DNA of 64,000 bases from Haemophilus parainfluenzae (lineage in GTDB: Bacteria; Pseudomonadota; Gammaproteobacteria; Enterobacterales; Pasteurellaceae), in NCBI RefSeq assembly GCF_014931275.1, contig NZ_CP063110.1, positions 1,720,001-1,784,000 of the forward strand, written 5' to 3'. Position 1 is the first letter of the stretch; every line of letters begins with the position of its first letter. Below, one piece after another: positions 48,195 through 56,906 of the stretch. The notes under the pieces are model-generated. The model saw only the letters and a program-made list of their open reading frames with translations. It ran no database searches and was not told the DNA's origin. Made by a program: the position numbers and the translations under genes.

Positions 48195-48237
48195 AAAGTG
48201 CGGTCAAAAATCATCTCGTTTTTAACCGCACTTTTTT
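48195..48237 (+). terminator. Uptake-signal-pair terminator after dolP
   Basis: AAAGTGCGGT (48195-48204) and ACCGCACTTT (48224-48233), with AAAAA/TTTTT extending the stem, then TTTT. Confidence 0.85.
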
Positions 48238-48286
48238 CTTTACAAAAGATTTACAAAAAAGATCCTGCCTAAAAAAACATCACTTG

Positions 48287-48322
48287 AAAGATAAGTCATT
48301 TATTTTAAATGACTTATCTTTT
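48287..48322. terminator. Perfect 16-base hairpin upstream of nrdA
   Basis: AAAGATAAGTCATTTA (48287-48302) and its complement (48306-48321) with a three-base TTT loop and a following T. It looks like a second, AT-rich terminator 54 bases past the dolP terminator, but could act in the nrdA leader if transcription begins upstream. Confidence 0.5.
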
Positions 48323-48368
48323 GTCAATAATGTAAGTAAAAAATTTACCGCTTGAATTCAATTTTAAA

Positions 48369-48384
48369 ACACTCTATCTTGTGT
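48369..48384. promoter_or_regulatory. NrdR box 1
   Basis: ACACTCTATCTTGTGT resembles the NrdR consensus ACACWATATATWGTGT. It starts 32 bases (about three helical turns) before box 2, the paired layout NrdR requires. Confidence 0.8.
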
Positions 48385-48400
48385 ATCGTTATTTTTTATA

Positions 48401-48416
48401 ACACTATATATTGTGT
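48401..48416. promoter_or_regulatory. NrdR box 2
   Basis: ACACTATATATTGTGT matches the NrdR consensus exactly. It lies 38 bases before the nrdA ATG. Confidence 0.88.
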
Positions 48417-48454
48417 TTTTTTAAAAGTCATCTCTCTAGCAGGTTTTATCTCCC

Positions 48455-50725
48455 ATGAACAAAGGATTAATGGTTACAAAGCGCGATGGTACGCTTGAAC
48501 AAATCAATTTAGACAAAATTCACCGAGTGATTACTTGGGCGGCTGAAGGCTTGGAAAACGTTTCTGTTTCTCAAGTTGAATTGCGTTCTCATATTCAATT
48601 TTATGAAGGCATTCGTACCTCTGATATTCATGAGACCATTATTAAAGCAGCAGCAGATCTAATCAGCAAAGATACCCCTGATTATCAATATCTTGCTGCA
48701 CGTCTTGCGGTTTTCCATTTGCGCAAAAAAGCGTATGGCCATTTTGATCCACCTCGTTTATACGATCATGTGAAAAAATTAGTGCGTATGGGCAAATATG
48801 ATCCTGCACTTTTAGCCGACTATACTCGTGAAGAATGGGATGAAATGGATGGGTTTATTGATCACTGGCGTGATATGACCTTTTCTTATGCCGCAGTAAA
48901 ACAATTAGAAGGGAAATACTTAGTTCAAAACCGTGTAACCGGTGAAATCTATGAATCTGCGCAATTCCTTTATTTATTAGTTGCGGCAAGCTTATTCTCA
49001 AAATATCCGCAAGAAACCCGTTTGGATTACATTCGTCGTTTCTATGATGCGACATCAACCTTCAAAATTTCTTTACCTACACCTATCATGGCGGGGGTTC
49101 GTACGCCTACGCGTCAATTCAGCTCTTGTGTATTGATTGAATGTGGTGACAGCTTAGACTCTATCAACGCTACCTCTGCAGCAATCGTGAAATACGTTTC
49201 ACAACGTGCAGGTATCGGGGTAAATGCGGGTGCCATCCGTGCATTAGGTAGCCCGATTCGTGGCGGTGAAGCATTCCATACTGGCTGTATTCCATTCTAT
49301 AAACACTTCCAAAGTGCCGTAAAATCTTGTTCACAAGGTGGCGTACGTGGTGGTGCGGCTACAGTTTACTACCCGATTTGGCACTTAGAAGTTGAAAGCC
49401 TATTAGTATTGAAAAATAACCGTGGTGTGGAAGATAACCGTGTTCGTCATATGGATTATGGCGTACAATTAAACAAATTAATGTATCAACGCTTAATTAA
49501 AGGCGAAGACATTACTTTATTCAGCCCTTCAGACGTACCTGGACTTTATGAAGCTTTCTTTGCTGATCAAGATAAATTTGAAGAACTTTACGTGAAATAC
49601 GAACAGGATCCAAATATCCGCAAACGTTCTGTAAAAGCCGTTGAATTATTCTCTTTATTAATGCAAGAACGTGCATCAACTGGTCGTATTTATATCCAAA
49701 ACGTGGATCACTGTAATACTCACTCACCGTTTGATCCGCTTGTTGCACCGGTGCGTCAATCTAACTTATGTTTAGAAATTGCATTACCAACTAAACCATT
49801 ACAACATTTCCATGATGAAAATGGTGAAATTGCCCTTTGTACGCTTTCTGCATTTAACTTAGGTAAATTAGATAATTTAGATGAGTTAGATAACTTGGCA
49901 GATCTTGCAGTACGTGCATTAGATGCATTACTTGATTACCAAGGCTACCCTGTTCCTGCGGCGAAACGCTCTTCATTAGGACGTCGTTCACTTGGTATCG
50001 GTGTGATTAACTATGCGTATTATTTAGCGAAAAATGGTGTGCGTTATTCTGATGGTTCAGCGAACGATTTAACTCACCGTACATTTGAAGCGATTCAATA
50101 CTATCTACTGAAAGCCTCCATGAACTTGGCGAAAGAATTAGGTGCATGCGAATACTTCAATGAAACCAATTATGCGAAAGGTATTTTACCAATCGATACC
50201 TATAAGAAAGATATCGATAACTTAACGCAAGAACCATTACATTATGATTGGGAAACATTACGTCAAGAAATCAAAGAATTCGGTTTACGTAACTCAACCT
50301 TAACTGCATTAATGCCGTCAGAAACCTCTTCACAGATTTCTAACGCAACAAATGGTATCGAACCACCACGTGGTCATGTAAGTATTAAAGCGTCAAAAGA
50401 TGGTATCTTAAAACAAGTCGTACCAGATTATGAGAACTTAAGCGACAACTACGAATTACTTTGGGATATTCCAAGCAATGATGGTTACTTACACTTAGTC
50501 GGCATTATGCAAAAATTCGTGGATCAAGCGATCTCTGCAAATACCAACTACGATCCAAAACGTTTTGAAGACGGTAAAGTGCCAATGAAAGTGTTGTTAA
50601 AAGATCTTTTAACCGCTTACAAATATGGTTTAAAAACCCTCTACTATCAAAACACCCGTGATGGTGCTGAAGACAGCCAAGAAGATTTAGATGATGGCTG
50701 TGCCGGTGGGGCGTGTAAGATTTAA
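48455..50725 (+). CDS. nrdA: Ribonucleoside-diphosphate reductase 1 subunit alpha
   Basis: 756 residues, class Ia; E. coli NrdA has 761. It has the N-terminal ATP-cone (MVTKRDGTLEQINLDKIHRV), then FSSCVLIECGDS near 222 with an active-site Cys, NLCLEIALPT near 436 and the C-terminal redox pair DDGCAGGACKI. It reduces ribonucleoside diphosphates to deoxy forms using the NrdB radical. Two NrdR boxes precede it. AGCAGG lies upstream of the ATG. Confidence 0.97.
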   Translation: MNKGLMVTKRDGTLEQINLDKIHRVITWAAEGLENVSVSQVELRSHIQFYEGIRTSDIHETIIKAAADLISKDTPDYQYLAARLAVFHLRKKAYGHFDPPRLYDHVKKLVRMGKYDPALLADYTREEWDEMDGFIDHWRDMTFSYAAVKQLEGKYLVQNRVTGEIYESAQFLYLLVAASLFSKYPQETRLDYIRRFYDATSTFKISLPTPIMAGVRTPTRQFSSCVLIECGDSLDSINATSAAIVKYVSQRAGIGVNAGAIRALGSPIRGGEAFHTGCIPFYKHFQSAVKSCSQGGVRGGAATVYYPIWHLEVESLLVLKNNRGVEDNRVRHMDYGVQLNKLMYQRLIKGEDITLFSPSDVPGLYEAFFADQDKFEELYVKYEQDPNIRKRSVKAVELFSLLMQERASTGRIYIQNVDHCNTHSPFDPLVAPVRQSNLCLEIALPTKPLQHFHDENGEIALCTLSAFNLGKLDNLDELDNLADLAVRALDALLDYQGYPVPAAKRSSLGRRSLGIGVINYAYYLAKNGVRYSDGSANDLTHRTFEAIQYYLLKASMNLAKELGACEYFNETNYAKGILPIDTYKKDIDNLTQEPLHYDWETLRQEIKEFGLRNSTLTALMPSETSSQISNATNGIEPPRGHVSIKASKDGILKQVVPDYENLSDNYELLWDIPSNDGYLHLVGIMQKFVDQAISANTNYDPKRFEDGKVPMKVLLKDLLTAYKYGLKTLYYQNTRDGAEDSQEDLDDGCAGGACKI

Positions 50726-50743
50726 TTTATTGAGGCAATCATT

Positions 50744-50932
50744 ATGACTAAAGTTAAGAAAGTAGGAGATATAATCCAGCTATCCAATGGATATACAGCC
50801 AAAATTCTTCATAAAGAAAAAGATGGTCGTTTTTTTTGTCAATGGACAGAACAATGTGGGTCAGATGAAAAAGGTTTTCCTATCTATAAAACAAATAGTT
50901 GTCACTTTTTTGAGTGTCACTTTAAAAATTAA
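50744..50932 (+). CDS. Small hypothetical protein inside the nrdAB operon
   Basis: 62 residues beginning MTKVKKVGDIIQLSNGY, with GAGG about nine bases before the ATG, 18 bases after nrdA and 75 before nrdB. Compact, with aromatic residues and three Cys/two His at the end (CHFFECHFKN). The start (VGDIIQLSNGY then C-Q-W) faintly recalls the YodC/DUF2158 small beta proteins, which is not enough for a name. It sits on the nrd transcript, so it would be co-regulated with reductase. No family assigned. Confidence 0.6.
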   Translation: MTKVKKVGDIIQLSNGYTAKILHKEKDGRFFCQWTEQCGSDEKGFPIYKTNSCHFFECHFKN

Positions 50933-50941
50933 TATCGCAAA

Positions 50942-50960
50942 GGGCGTATTTGATACGCCT
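50942..50960. repeat. Short palindrome between the small ORF and nrdB
   Basis: GGCGTAT and ATACGCC with a three-base loop, related to the terminator palindrome at 24461. No T run follows, so it probably adjusts mRNA stability or processing rather than ending transcription. Confidence 0.5.
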
Positions 50961-51007
50961 CTATATAAAGGATAAAGGCAACATCGTTGCACACAAAGGA
51001 GATAAAA

Positions 51008-52138
51008 ATGGCATACACCACTTTCTCACAAAACAAAAACGACCAGTTAAAGGAACCAATGTTCTTTGGTCAAAACGTTAACGTTGCGCGTTACGATCAA
51101 CAAAAATATGAGACGTTTGAAAAGCTCATTGAAAAACAACTTTCTTTCTTCTGGCGTCCAGAAGAAGTGGATGTTTCACAAGACCGTATCGACTATGCTG
51201 CGTTACCTGAGCATGAAAAACACATTTTCATCAGTAACTTAAAATATCAAACCTTATTAGATTCTATTCAAGGCCGTAGCCCGAACGTTGCATTATTACC
51301 GTTGGTATCTATTCCAGAATTAGAAACTTGGATCGAGACTTGGACCTTCTCTGAAACCATCCACTCTCGTTCTTACACACATATTATTCGTAACATTGTG
51401 AACGATCCATCTATCGTGTTTGATGATATCGTGACCAACGAAGAAATCATCAAACGTGCACGTGATATTTCTTCTTATTACGATGATTTAATCCGTGATA
51501 GCCAACTTTACAGCCTATATGGTGAAGGTACTTACACGGTAGATGGTAAAGAATGTGTTGTGACATTACGTAATTTGAAAAAACAACTTTACCTTTGCTT
51601 GATGAGTGTGAACGCACTTGAGGCGATTCGTTTCTATGTATCTTTCGCTTGTTCCTTTGCCTTTGCAGAACGTCAATTAATGGAAGGTAATGCGAAAATT
51701 ATTAAATTTATCGCTCGTGATGAAGCCTTACACTTAACCGGTACACAGCACATTTTAAACATTATGGCTGCAGGTCAAGACGATCCTGAAATGGCAGAAA
51801 TTGCGGAAGAATGTAAACAAGAAGCCTATGATCTCTTCTTAGCCGCGGCGGAACAAGAAAAAGAATGGGCAGATTACTTGTTTAAAGACGGTTCAATGAT
51901 TGGTTTGAACAGAGACATTTTGGTACAATACGTGGAATACATTACCAATATCCGTATGCAAGCCGTTGGCCTTCCATTACCATTTGGTGCGCGTTCTAAC
52001 CCAATTCCATGGATTAACGCATGGCTTGTTTCTGACAACGTACAAGTAGCACCACAAGAAGTCGAAGTGAGTTCTTACCTTGTTGGTCAAATTGACTCTA
52101 AAGTCGATACCAATGATTTCGGTGATTTCGATCTTTAA
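51008..52138 (+). CDS. nrdB: Ribonucleoside-diphosphate reductase 1 subunit beta
   Basis: 376 residues from the ATG at 51008, the same length as E. coli NrdB, with AAGGAG upstream; an in-frame TTG at 50987 is rejected. The radical tyrosine lies in [12 protein letters not shown] near residue 122, and metal ligands include [12 protein letters not shown] near 238. It supplies the diferric tyrosyl radical to NrdA. Followed by an inverted-repeat terminator. Confidence 0.97.
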   Translation: MAYTTFSQNKNDQLKEPMFFGQNVNVARYDQQKYETFEKLIEKQLSFFWRPEEVDVSQDRIDYAALPEHEKHIFISNLKYQTLLDSIQGRSPNVALLPLVSIPELETWIETWTFSETIHSRSYTHIIRNIVNDPSIVFDDIVTNEEIIKRARDISSYYDDLIRDSQLYSLYGEGTYTVDGKECVVTLRNLKKQLYLCLMSVNALEAIRFYVSFACSFAFAERQLMEGNAKIIKFIARDEALHLTGTQHILNIMAAGQDDPEMAEIAEECKQEAYDLFLAAAEQEKEWADYLFKDGSMIGLNRDILVQYVEYITNIRMQAVGLPLPFGARSNPIPWINAWLVSDNVQVAPQEVEVSSYLVGQIDSKVDTNDFGDFDL

Positions 52139-52153
52139 TTAATCATTCTACGC

Positions 52154-52216
52154 AAAGAGCGGTCAGTATTTTCAACGTTTAAAACCTTTGAAAAATTGAC
52201 CGCTCTTTTTGTTTGT
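52154..52216 (+). terminator. Terminator after nrdB with variant uptake-like arms
   Basis: AAAGAGCGGTCA (52154-52165) and TGACCGCTCTTT (52197-52208) form a 12-base stem, followed by TTTTTG. Each arm is an uptake signal with T changed to A in both, a compensated change. Confidence 0.85.
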
Positions 52217-52331
52217 ATGAATATCAAGACATGATGATAAACGCGTTGATTAAAAAAATAGCACAATTTTGCTTTCCTGCATTTATCACCAACTCTTTCC
52301 CTATAAAACAGATGACTTCATTAAAAAAGGC

Positions 52332-52360
52332 TTAACAAAAAACAATGCTATGGGTAGAAT
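52332..52360 (+). promoter_or_regulatory. Probable sigma70 promoter of lysS
   Basis: TTAACA (52332-52337), 17-base spacer, TAGAAT (52355-52360), about 60 bases before the lysS ATG. Confidence 0.6.
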
Positions 52361-52421
52361 AGAAGAAACCTTTTTATTTTCAATAAATCACATTCTAATT
52401 ACAAACTAGCGAGGTAAGGAT

Positions 52422-53930
52422 ATGTCAGAACAAGAAGTGAAAGAATTAGATCTCAATGGCGAAATGCTCGTTCGCCGTGAAAAATTAGCCGCATTACGTG
52501 CAAAAGGTAATGCGTTCCCGAATCAATTCCGTCGTGACGCCCTTGCTCAAGATTTACATGATAAGTATGAAGCCGAAGATGGCGAAGTATTAAAAGATAA
52601 AGCGATTGAAGTAGCCGTTGCTGGTCGTATTATGACTCGTCGTGCAATGGGTAAAGCCACCTTTATTACCTTGCAAGATATGAGTGGCAAAATCCAATTA
52701 TATGTTGCTCGTGATAACCTTCCTGAAGGCGTTTATGCCGAAGATGTAGGTAATTGGGATTTAGGTGATATCATTGGGGTGAAAGGGACACTTTTCAAAA
52801 CCAAAACCAATGAATTAACCATCAAAACGACGGAAGTTCAACTTTTAACCAAAGCGCTTCGTCCATTACCAAACAAATTCCATGGTTTAACAGACATGGA
52901 AGCGCGTTACCGCCAACGTTACTTAGATTTAATTTCTAATGAAGAATCTCGCCGCACATTTATTATTCGTTCAAAAGTGATTGCGGGTATTCGCGAATTC
53001 TTTATTTCTAAAGGTTTCATGGAAGTGGAAACCCCTATGCTACAAGTGATTCCAGGCGGTGCATCTGCTCGTCCATTTATCACTCACCACAATGCATTGG
53101 ATGTTGATATGTATCTTCGTATCGCACCAGAGCTTTACTTAAAACGTTTAGTAGTTGGTGGTTTTGAACGTGTCTTCGAATTAAACCGTAACTTCCGTAA
53201 TGAAGGGGTTTCTGTTCGTCATAACCCAGAATTCACCATGCTTGAATACTACCAAGCTTATGCGGATTATCATGATTTAATGGATAACACCGAAGAATTA
53301 TTACGCAAACTCGCGATGGATATTCTTGGTACAACCATTGTGAAATACGGTGATTTAGAATTTGACTTCGGCAAACCATTTGAGCGTATTACATTACATG
53401 ATGCAACCATTAAATATGGTGCTGATAAAGGTATCGTAAAAGAAGATCTTTATGACTTCGATCGTGCAAAAGCAACTGCTGAACGCTTAGGTATCGAAGT
53501 ACAAAAATCTTGGGGTCTCGGCTCTATCGTAAATGCGATCTTTGAAGAAGTGGCTGAACATCACTTAATTCAACCAACCTTCTTAATGGCACATCCAGCA
53601 GAGATTTCACCACTTGCTCGTCGTAACGATGAAAATCCAGAAGTAACTGACCGCTTTGAATTGTTCATCGGTGGTCGTGAAATTGGTAACGGCTTCTCAG
53701 AATTAAACGATGCCGAAGACCAAAATGAACGTTTTGATGCGCAAGTTGCAGCGAAAGAAGCGGGTGATGATGAAGCGATGTTTAAAGATGATGACTTTGT
53801 AGTTGCACTTGAACACGGTTTACCACCAACAGCAGGTGAAGGTTTAGGTATCGACCGTTTAGCAATGCTTTATGCTAACGCACCATCTATCCGTGATGTA
53901 ATCCTATTCCCTGCAATGCGCCAAAAATAA
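52422..53930 (+). CDS. lysS: Lysyl-tRNA synthetase, class II
   Basis: 502 residues; E. coli LysS has 505. OB-fold anticodon domain (about 60-150), then class II motifs 1 ([10 protein letters not shown] near 198), 2 ([13 protein letters not shown] near 252) and 3 ([12 protein letters not shown] near 475). It charges tRNA-Lys. The prfB gene usual before lysS in E. coli is not here. AGGTAAGG precedes the ATG. Confidence 0.97.
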   Translation: MSEQEVKELDLNGEMLVRREKLAALRAKGNAFPNQFRRDALAQDLHDKYEAEDGEVLKDKAIEVAVAGRIMTRRAMGKATFITLQDMSGKIQLYVARDNLPEGVYAEDVGNWDLGDIIGVKGTLFKTKTNELTIKTTEVQLLTKALRPLPNKFHGLTDMEARYRQRYLDLISNEESRRTFIIRSKVIAGIREFFISKGFMEVETPMLQVIPGGASARPFITHHNALDVDMYLRIAPELYLKRLVVGGFERVFELNRNFRNEGVSVRHNPEFTMLEYYQAYADYHDLMDNTEELLRKLAMDILGTTIVKYGDLEFDFGKPFERITLHDATIKYGADKGIVKEDLYDFDRAKATAERLGIEVQKSWGLGSIVNAIFEEVAEHHLIQPTFLMAHPAEISPLARRNDENPEVTDRFELFIGGREIGNGFSELNDAEDQNERFDAQVAAKEAGDDEAMFKDDDFVVALEHGLPPTAGEGLGIDRLAMLYANAPSIRDVILFPAMRQK

Positions 53931-53948
53931 TTAAATTGAAATAACATA

Positions 53949-53977
53949 AAAGGAAGTCTATCGACTTCCTTTTTTAT
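53949..53977 (+). terminator. Terminator after lysS
   Basis: AAAGGAAGTC (53949-53958) and GACTTCCTTT (53963-53972) with loop TATC, then T run. Confidence 0.9.
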
Positions 53978-54017
53978 TGTGTAAAAGTGAGGTCATTTTT
54001 ACCCGCACTTTCATGAA

Positions 54018-54051
54018 AAAAAGAGATAACCATCTTAACGATTATCTCTTT
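54018..54051 (-). terminator. Terminator after the MetE-like gene
   Basis: AAAGAGATAA (54020-54029) and TTATCTCTTT (54042-54051), read leftward with T-rich sequence after. A decayed uptake-signal pair (AAAGTGAGGTCA and ACCCGCACTTT) lies at about 53985-54012. Confidence 0.75.
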
Positions 54052-54068
54052 TACATTCCAATTTGAAA

Positions 54069-55214
54069 TTATTTACCCCAAACTTCTTCCACGATACTAC
54101 GGATAAATTCGAGTTTCTTCCATTGTTGTTCTTCAGTCAGGATATTACCCTCTTCCGTTGAAGCGAAACCACATTGTGGGCTTAAGCAAAGTTGATTGAT
54201 ATCAACATATTGTGCCGCTTCTTTAATACGAGCAATAATTTCATCACGGTTTTCTAACTCGCCCGATTTAGAGGTGATTAATCCTAACACTACTTGTTGA
54301 TTTTTAATAAAGCGTAACGGTTTGAAATCACCTGCTCGATCACTGTCGTACTCTAAGAAGAAACCATCTACATTACAATGACCAAATAAGGTTTCAGCAA
54401 TAGGCTCATAACCACCTGCTGAGAACCAAGTTGAACGGAAATTACCACGACAAATATGCATTGTAATCGCTAAATCAGCTGGTTTCGCTGCCACGATTTT
54501 ATTTAACATATATACATAATCTTTGGCAATTTGATCTAAATCTAAACCACGATCTGTATAGCTTTTACGCTTATCTTCCGCACAGAATTCGCCCCAACTT
54601 GTATCATCCAACTGTAAGTTACGACAGCCTAATTTATAGAAGATATTCATTGCGTCAATATAAGCATCGGCAATATCATCTAACAACAACTGATTGTTAT
54701 CTTTATAACGTTCAATCGGCTGATAATCTGTAGCACGTACTGTACAAATTAAATGCAGCATTGACGGAGAAGGAATCGTTAATTTAACTTCAGTCTCCCC
54801 TGCTATTTTTTGTAATGAGCGGTAATGTTCAACGAAAGGATGGCTCTCTGAAAAACCAATCTTATCCACAATTTTTAATGTTTTCGGGCGTACATTATCG
54901 TGTTTAAATTGCACTGAGAATTTTTCAGCATCCACTTCTTTCACACCATCTAATGCGGCTAAGAAATCTAAATGCCAAAAAGTACGACGAAATTCACCAT
55001 CAGTCACGGCATGCAATCCAACATTTTTTTGATGCTCTACCAATTTTGCAATTTCTGCATCTTCAACTTGCGTTAGATCCGTACAAGAAATATCGCCACA
55101 ACTACATTGATGACGAGCCTGTTTTAAAGCCTCTGGGCGTAAAAAACTGCCTACAATATCAAAACGATATGGCGCAGAAGTACGAATAGTGGCATTTGGA
55201 AAAAGTTTACTCAT
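54069..55214 (-). CDS. MetE C-terminal-like methyltransferase (YxjG/YxjH family)
   Basis: 381 residues, half of full MetE (about 750), matching only its catalytic C-terminal barrel. Zinc-ligand motifs are visible: MHICRGN (His-x-Cys) near residue 249 and LSPQCGFAS near 349. Family members are thought to transfer a methyl group to homocysteine from a simpler donor than the polyglutamyl folate used by MetE. A MetJ operator lies 73 bases upstream, supporting a methionine role. TAGGAAAG lies upstream of the ATG. The exact methyl donor is not known. Confidence 0.85.
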   Translation of the reverse strand: MSKLFPNATIRTSAPYRFDIVGSFLRPEALKQARHQCSCGDISCTDLTQVEDAEIAKLVEHQKNVGLHAVTDGEFRRTFWHLDFLAALDGVKEVDAEKFSVQFKHDNVRPKTLKIVDKIGFSESHPFVEHYRSLQKIAGETEVKLTIPSPSMLHLICTVRATDYQPIERYKDNNQLLLDDIADAYIDAMNIFYKLGCRNLQLDDTSWGEFCAEDKRKSYTDRGLDLDQIAKDYVYMLNKIVAAKPADLAITMHICRGNFRSTWFSAGGYEPIAETLFGHCNVDGFFLEYDSDRAGDFKPLRFIKNQQVVLGLITSKSGELENRDEIIARIKEAAQYVDINQLCLSPQCGFASTEEGNILTEEQQWKKLEFIRSIVEEVWGK

Positions 55215-55286
55215 TTTGCTTTCCTATATTTAATTAATTCTAAGATATACTGAGTGTAACAAAATTAACGTCCTCATTAAATATTT

Positions 55287-55302
55287 AGACGTCTAGATGG
55301 AT
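55287..55302. promoter_or_regulatory. MetJ operator (two tandem met boxes)
   Basis: AGACGTCT (55287-55294), the exact met box, followed directly by the weaker AGATGGAT (55295-55302). Tandem 8-base boxes upstream of a methionine gene point to MetJ repression. Confidence 0.78.
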
Positions 55303-55355
55303 GTGAATTTTATTGTGATTTTATATGAATGGAATTGATATAAAATTTAAAAGAA

Positions 55356-55396
55356 AAAGTGCGGTTAATATTCCTGATAATTTTTAACCGCACTTT
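55356..55396 (-). terminator. Uptake-signal-pair terminator after the patatin-like gene
   Basis: AAAGTGCGGTTAA (55356-55368) and TTAACCGCACTTT (55384-55396), a 13-base stem, T-rich on the left. Confidence 0.85.
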
Positions 55397-55406
55397 AATC
55401 ATTGGG

Positions 55407-56771
55407 CTATTGTAATGCTTTCAGTGCCTTATGATATTCTTTCGATTGTTCCAATAAAATCTTGGCCGCTTCACGCAATTTGTCCACATCTGATTGGGGT
55501 AAATAGAAAGATGTTCCGATATTCAGCACATCATTTTTTAACTGCCCATCAGGCAAATCTTTCAAACTTAAATTCACAAAATAAGCTTTAATTTTTGCAC
55601 CTTTTTTATGTTTAGCGTAAGCATTCCATTGATCAGCAAATTTTTGTGAATATTTCACGGTAGATTCCGTTGTTTTATCAATCGGTACATTTATCACCGT
55701 GTTCACCACTTCTTTGATTCCTGGCACATCAGCAGACTTATCAATATGGCTCGATAGCTCACTTTGCGCATTGACGTTTACCACGACAATATTGCGTAAA
55801 TTGTAATTTTTCAGCTCTGCATACAATTTTTTGACAGTGAGTAAATTAGACATATCCAACAAGCTTGCCAAGCCCAAATTATCCGTTAAACCACCGTCAA
55901 CCAAATGTAAATAAGGTTTTTCCTCATTATTTTGATAAGAAGCCGTACGTTTTTTCATGGTTTCAAAATTGTTTAGCCACAAACGATTCCCTACTTTCAT
56001 CTGTGTCAATAATTCTTTTTTACTTTCGGCTTGGCAAGCACCACCATGATTATTTTGTGTAATGGGTGAAAAAATTAATGGAACAGCACTGGATGCTGCC
56101 ACAGCTCTTGCAATTTCGACATCATTTAAATCTACACAAAGCCAATCAAAGAAATCTTGAGTGAAAGAGACCTCCTGTCCAGCGACCATGTCGGTGGCAT
56201 TAATTACAGCAAAAGGTCCTTTACGTTGTTCAAGATCTGCAAATTTTTTCCCACGATATAAAGCAAGATTGAGCTGTTCCTGCAACAAATCGCTACGACC
56301 AAACTGTGGAGAAGTAAGCCGAGGCACATTACTCACTGAAAATACTTCATTGATGACTTTTTTCTGGAAATTCTTTTTCAAAAAAGAATTATTAAATTTA
56401 GGGATAATGTCCTGTCCCTCCAAAGCAAAATAGGCGGCTAATACTGAGCCGCCAGACACCCCATACACAATATCAATATTTTGCAATAAGGTGCTACCTT
56501 TCTCTGTTGGACGCACTGAGACATTTTGGAATTGCTCTAACACGCCATAACCTAAAGATGCCGCGCGAGAGCCACCACCTGAAAAAGTCATAATCACCAA
56601 ATTTTCTTTTTGTAATGCCTGCTGCATCGCATTTTCCAAGCGATATCCCTTTTGTGGATCTATTTGCTCAATCGTTTTAGTTGGATGATAAGTAATTGAA
56701 TTGCAAGCAGTAAGCAAAGCGATACTGCAAGCAAGTAAACTTGATTTGAAAGGAAAATGAGTAAGTTTCAT
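55407..56771 (-). CDS. Patatin-like phospholipase lipoprotein
   Basis: 454 residues. Lipobox LLTAC gives lipidated Cys23. The patatin fold is shown by the oxyanion loop FSGGGSRA (63-70), nucleophile GVSGGS with Ser106 and the dyad VDGG with Asp292. Such enzymes cleave acyl chains from phospholipids. Lipid anchoring suggests an envelope location, probably outer membrane (Asn follows Cys, not Asp). Single leftward gene. Substrate unknown; no type VI secretion neighbours. Confidence 0.85.
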   Translation of the reverse strand: MKLTHFPFKSSLLACSIALLTACNSITYHPTKTIEQIDPQKGYRLENAMQQALQKENLVIMTFSGGGSRAASLGYGVLEQFQNVSVRPTEKGSTLLQNIDIVYGVSGGSVLAAYFALEGQDIIPKFNNSFLKKNFQKKVINEVFSVSNVPRLTSPQFGRSDLLQEQLNLALYRGKKFADLEQRKGPFAVINATDMVAGQEVSFTQDFFDWLCVDLNDVEIARAVAASSAVPLIFSPITQNNHGGACQAESKKELLTQMKVGNRLWLNNFETMKKRTASYQNNEEKPYLHLVDGGLTDNLGLASLLDMSNLLTVKKLYAELKNYNLRNIVVVNVNAQSELSSHIDKSADVPGIKEVVNTVINVPIDKTTESTVKYSQKFADQWNAYAKHKKGAKIKAYFVNLSLKDLPDGQLKNDVLNIGTSFYLPQSDVDKLREAAKILLEQSKEYHKALKALQ

Positions 56772-56830
56772 AACAGTATTCCTTTACTGTGATTAAATAC
56801 TTTTAATTTTACACAGATTTAGGGATAAAA

Positions 56831-56891
56831 AAAGTGCGGTTGATTTTTTAATATTACACTGAAAACTCTCAGTAAATTCTAACCGCACTTT
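56831..56891 (-). terminator. Long-loop uptake-signal pair after the NRAMP-like gene
   Basis: AAAGTGCGGTT (56831-56841) and AACCGCACTTT (56881-56891), with an inner ACTGA/TCAGT stem. It ends the pxp operon. Confidence 0.7.
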
Positions 56892-56906
56892 AGTTTGAAA
56901 TAAAAA

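Noticed and set aside
50787..50975. A second small reading frame overlapping the 62-residue gene in nrdAB
   Set aside because: It has no ribosome site and is out of frame with the better supported small gene.
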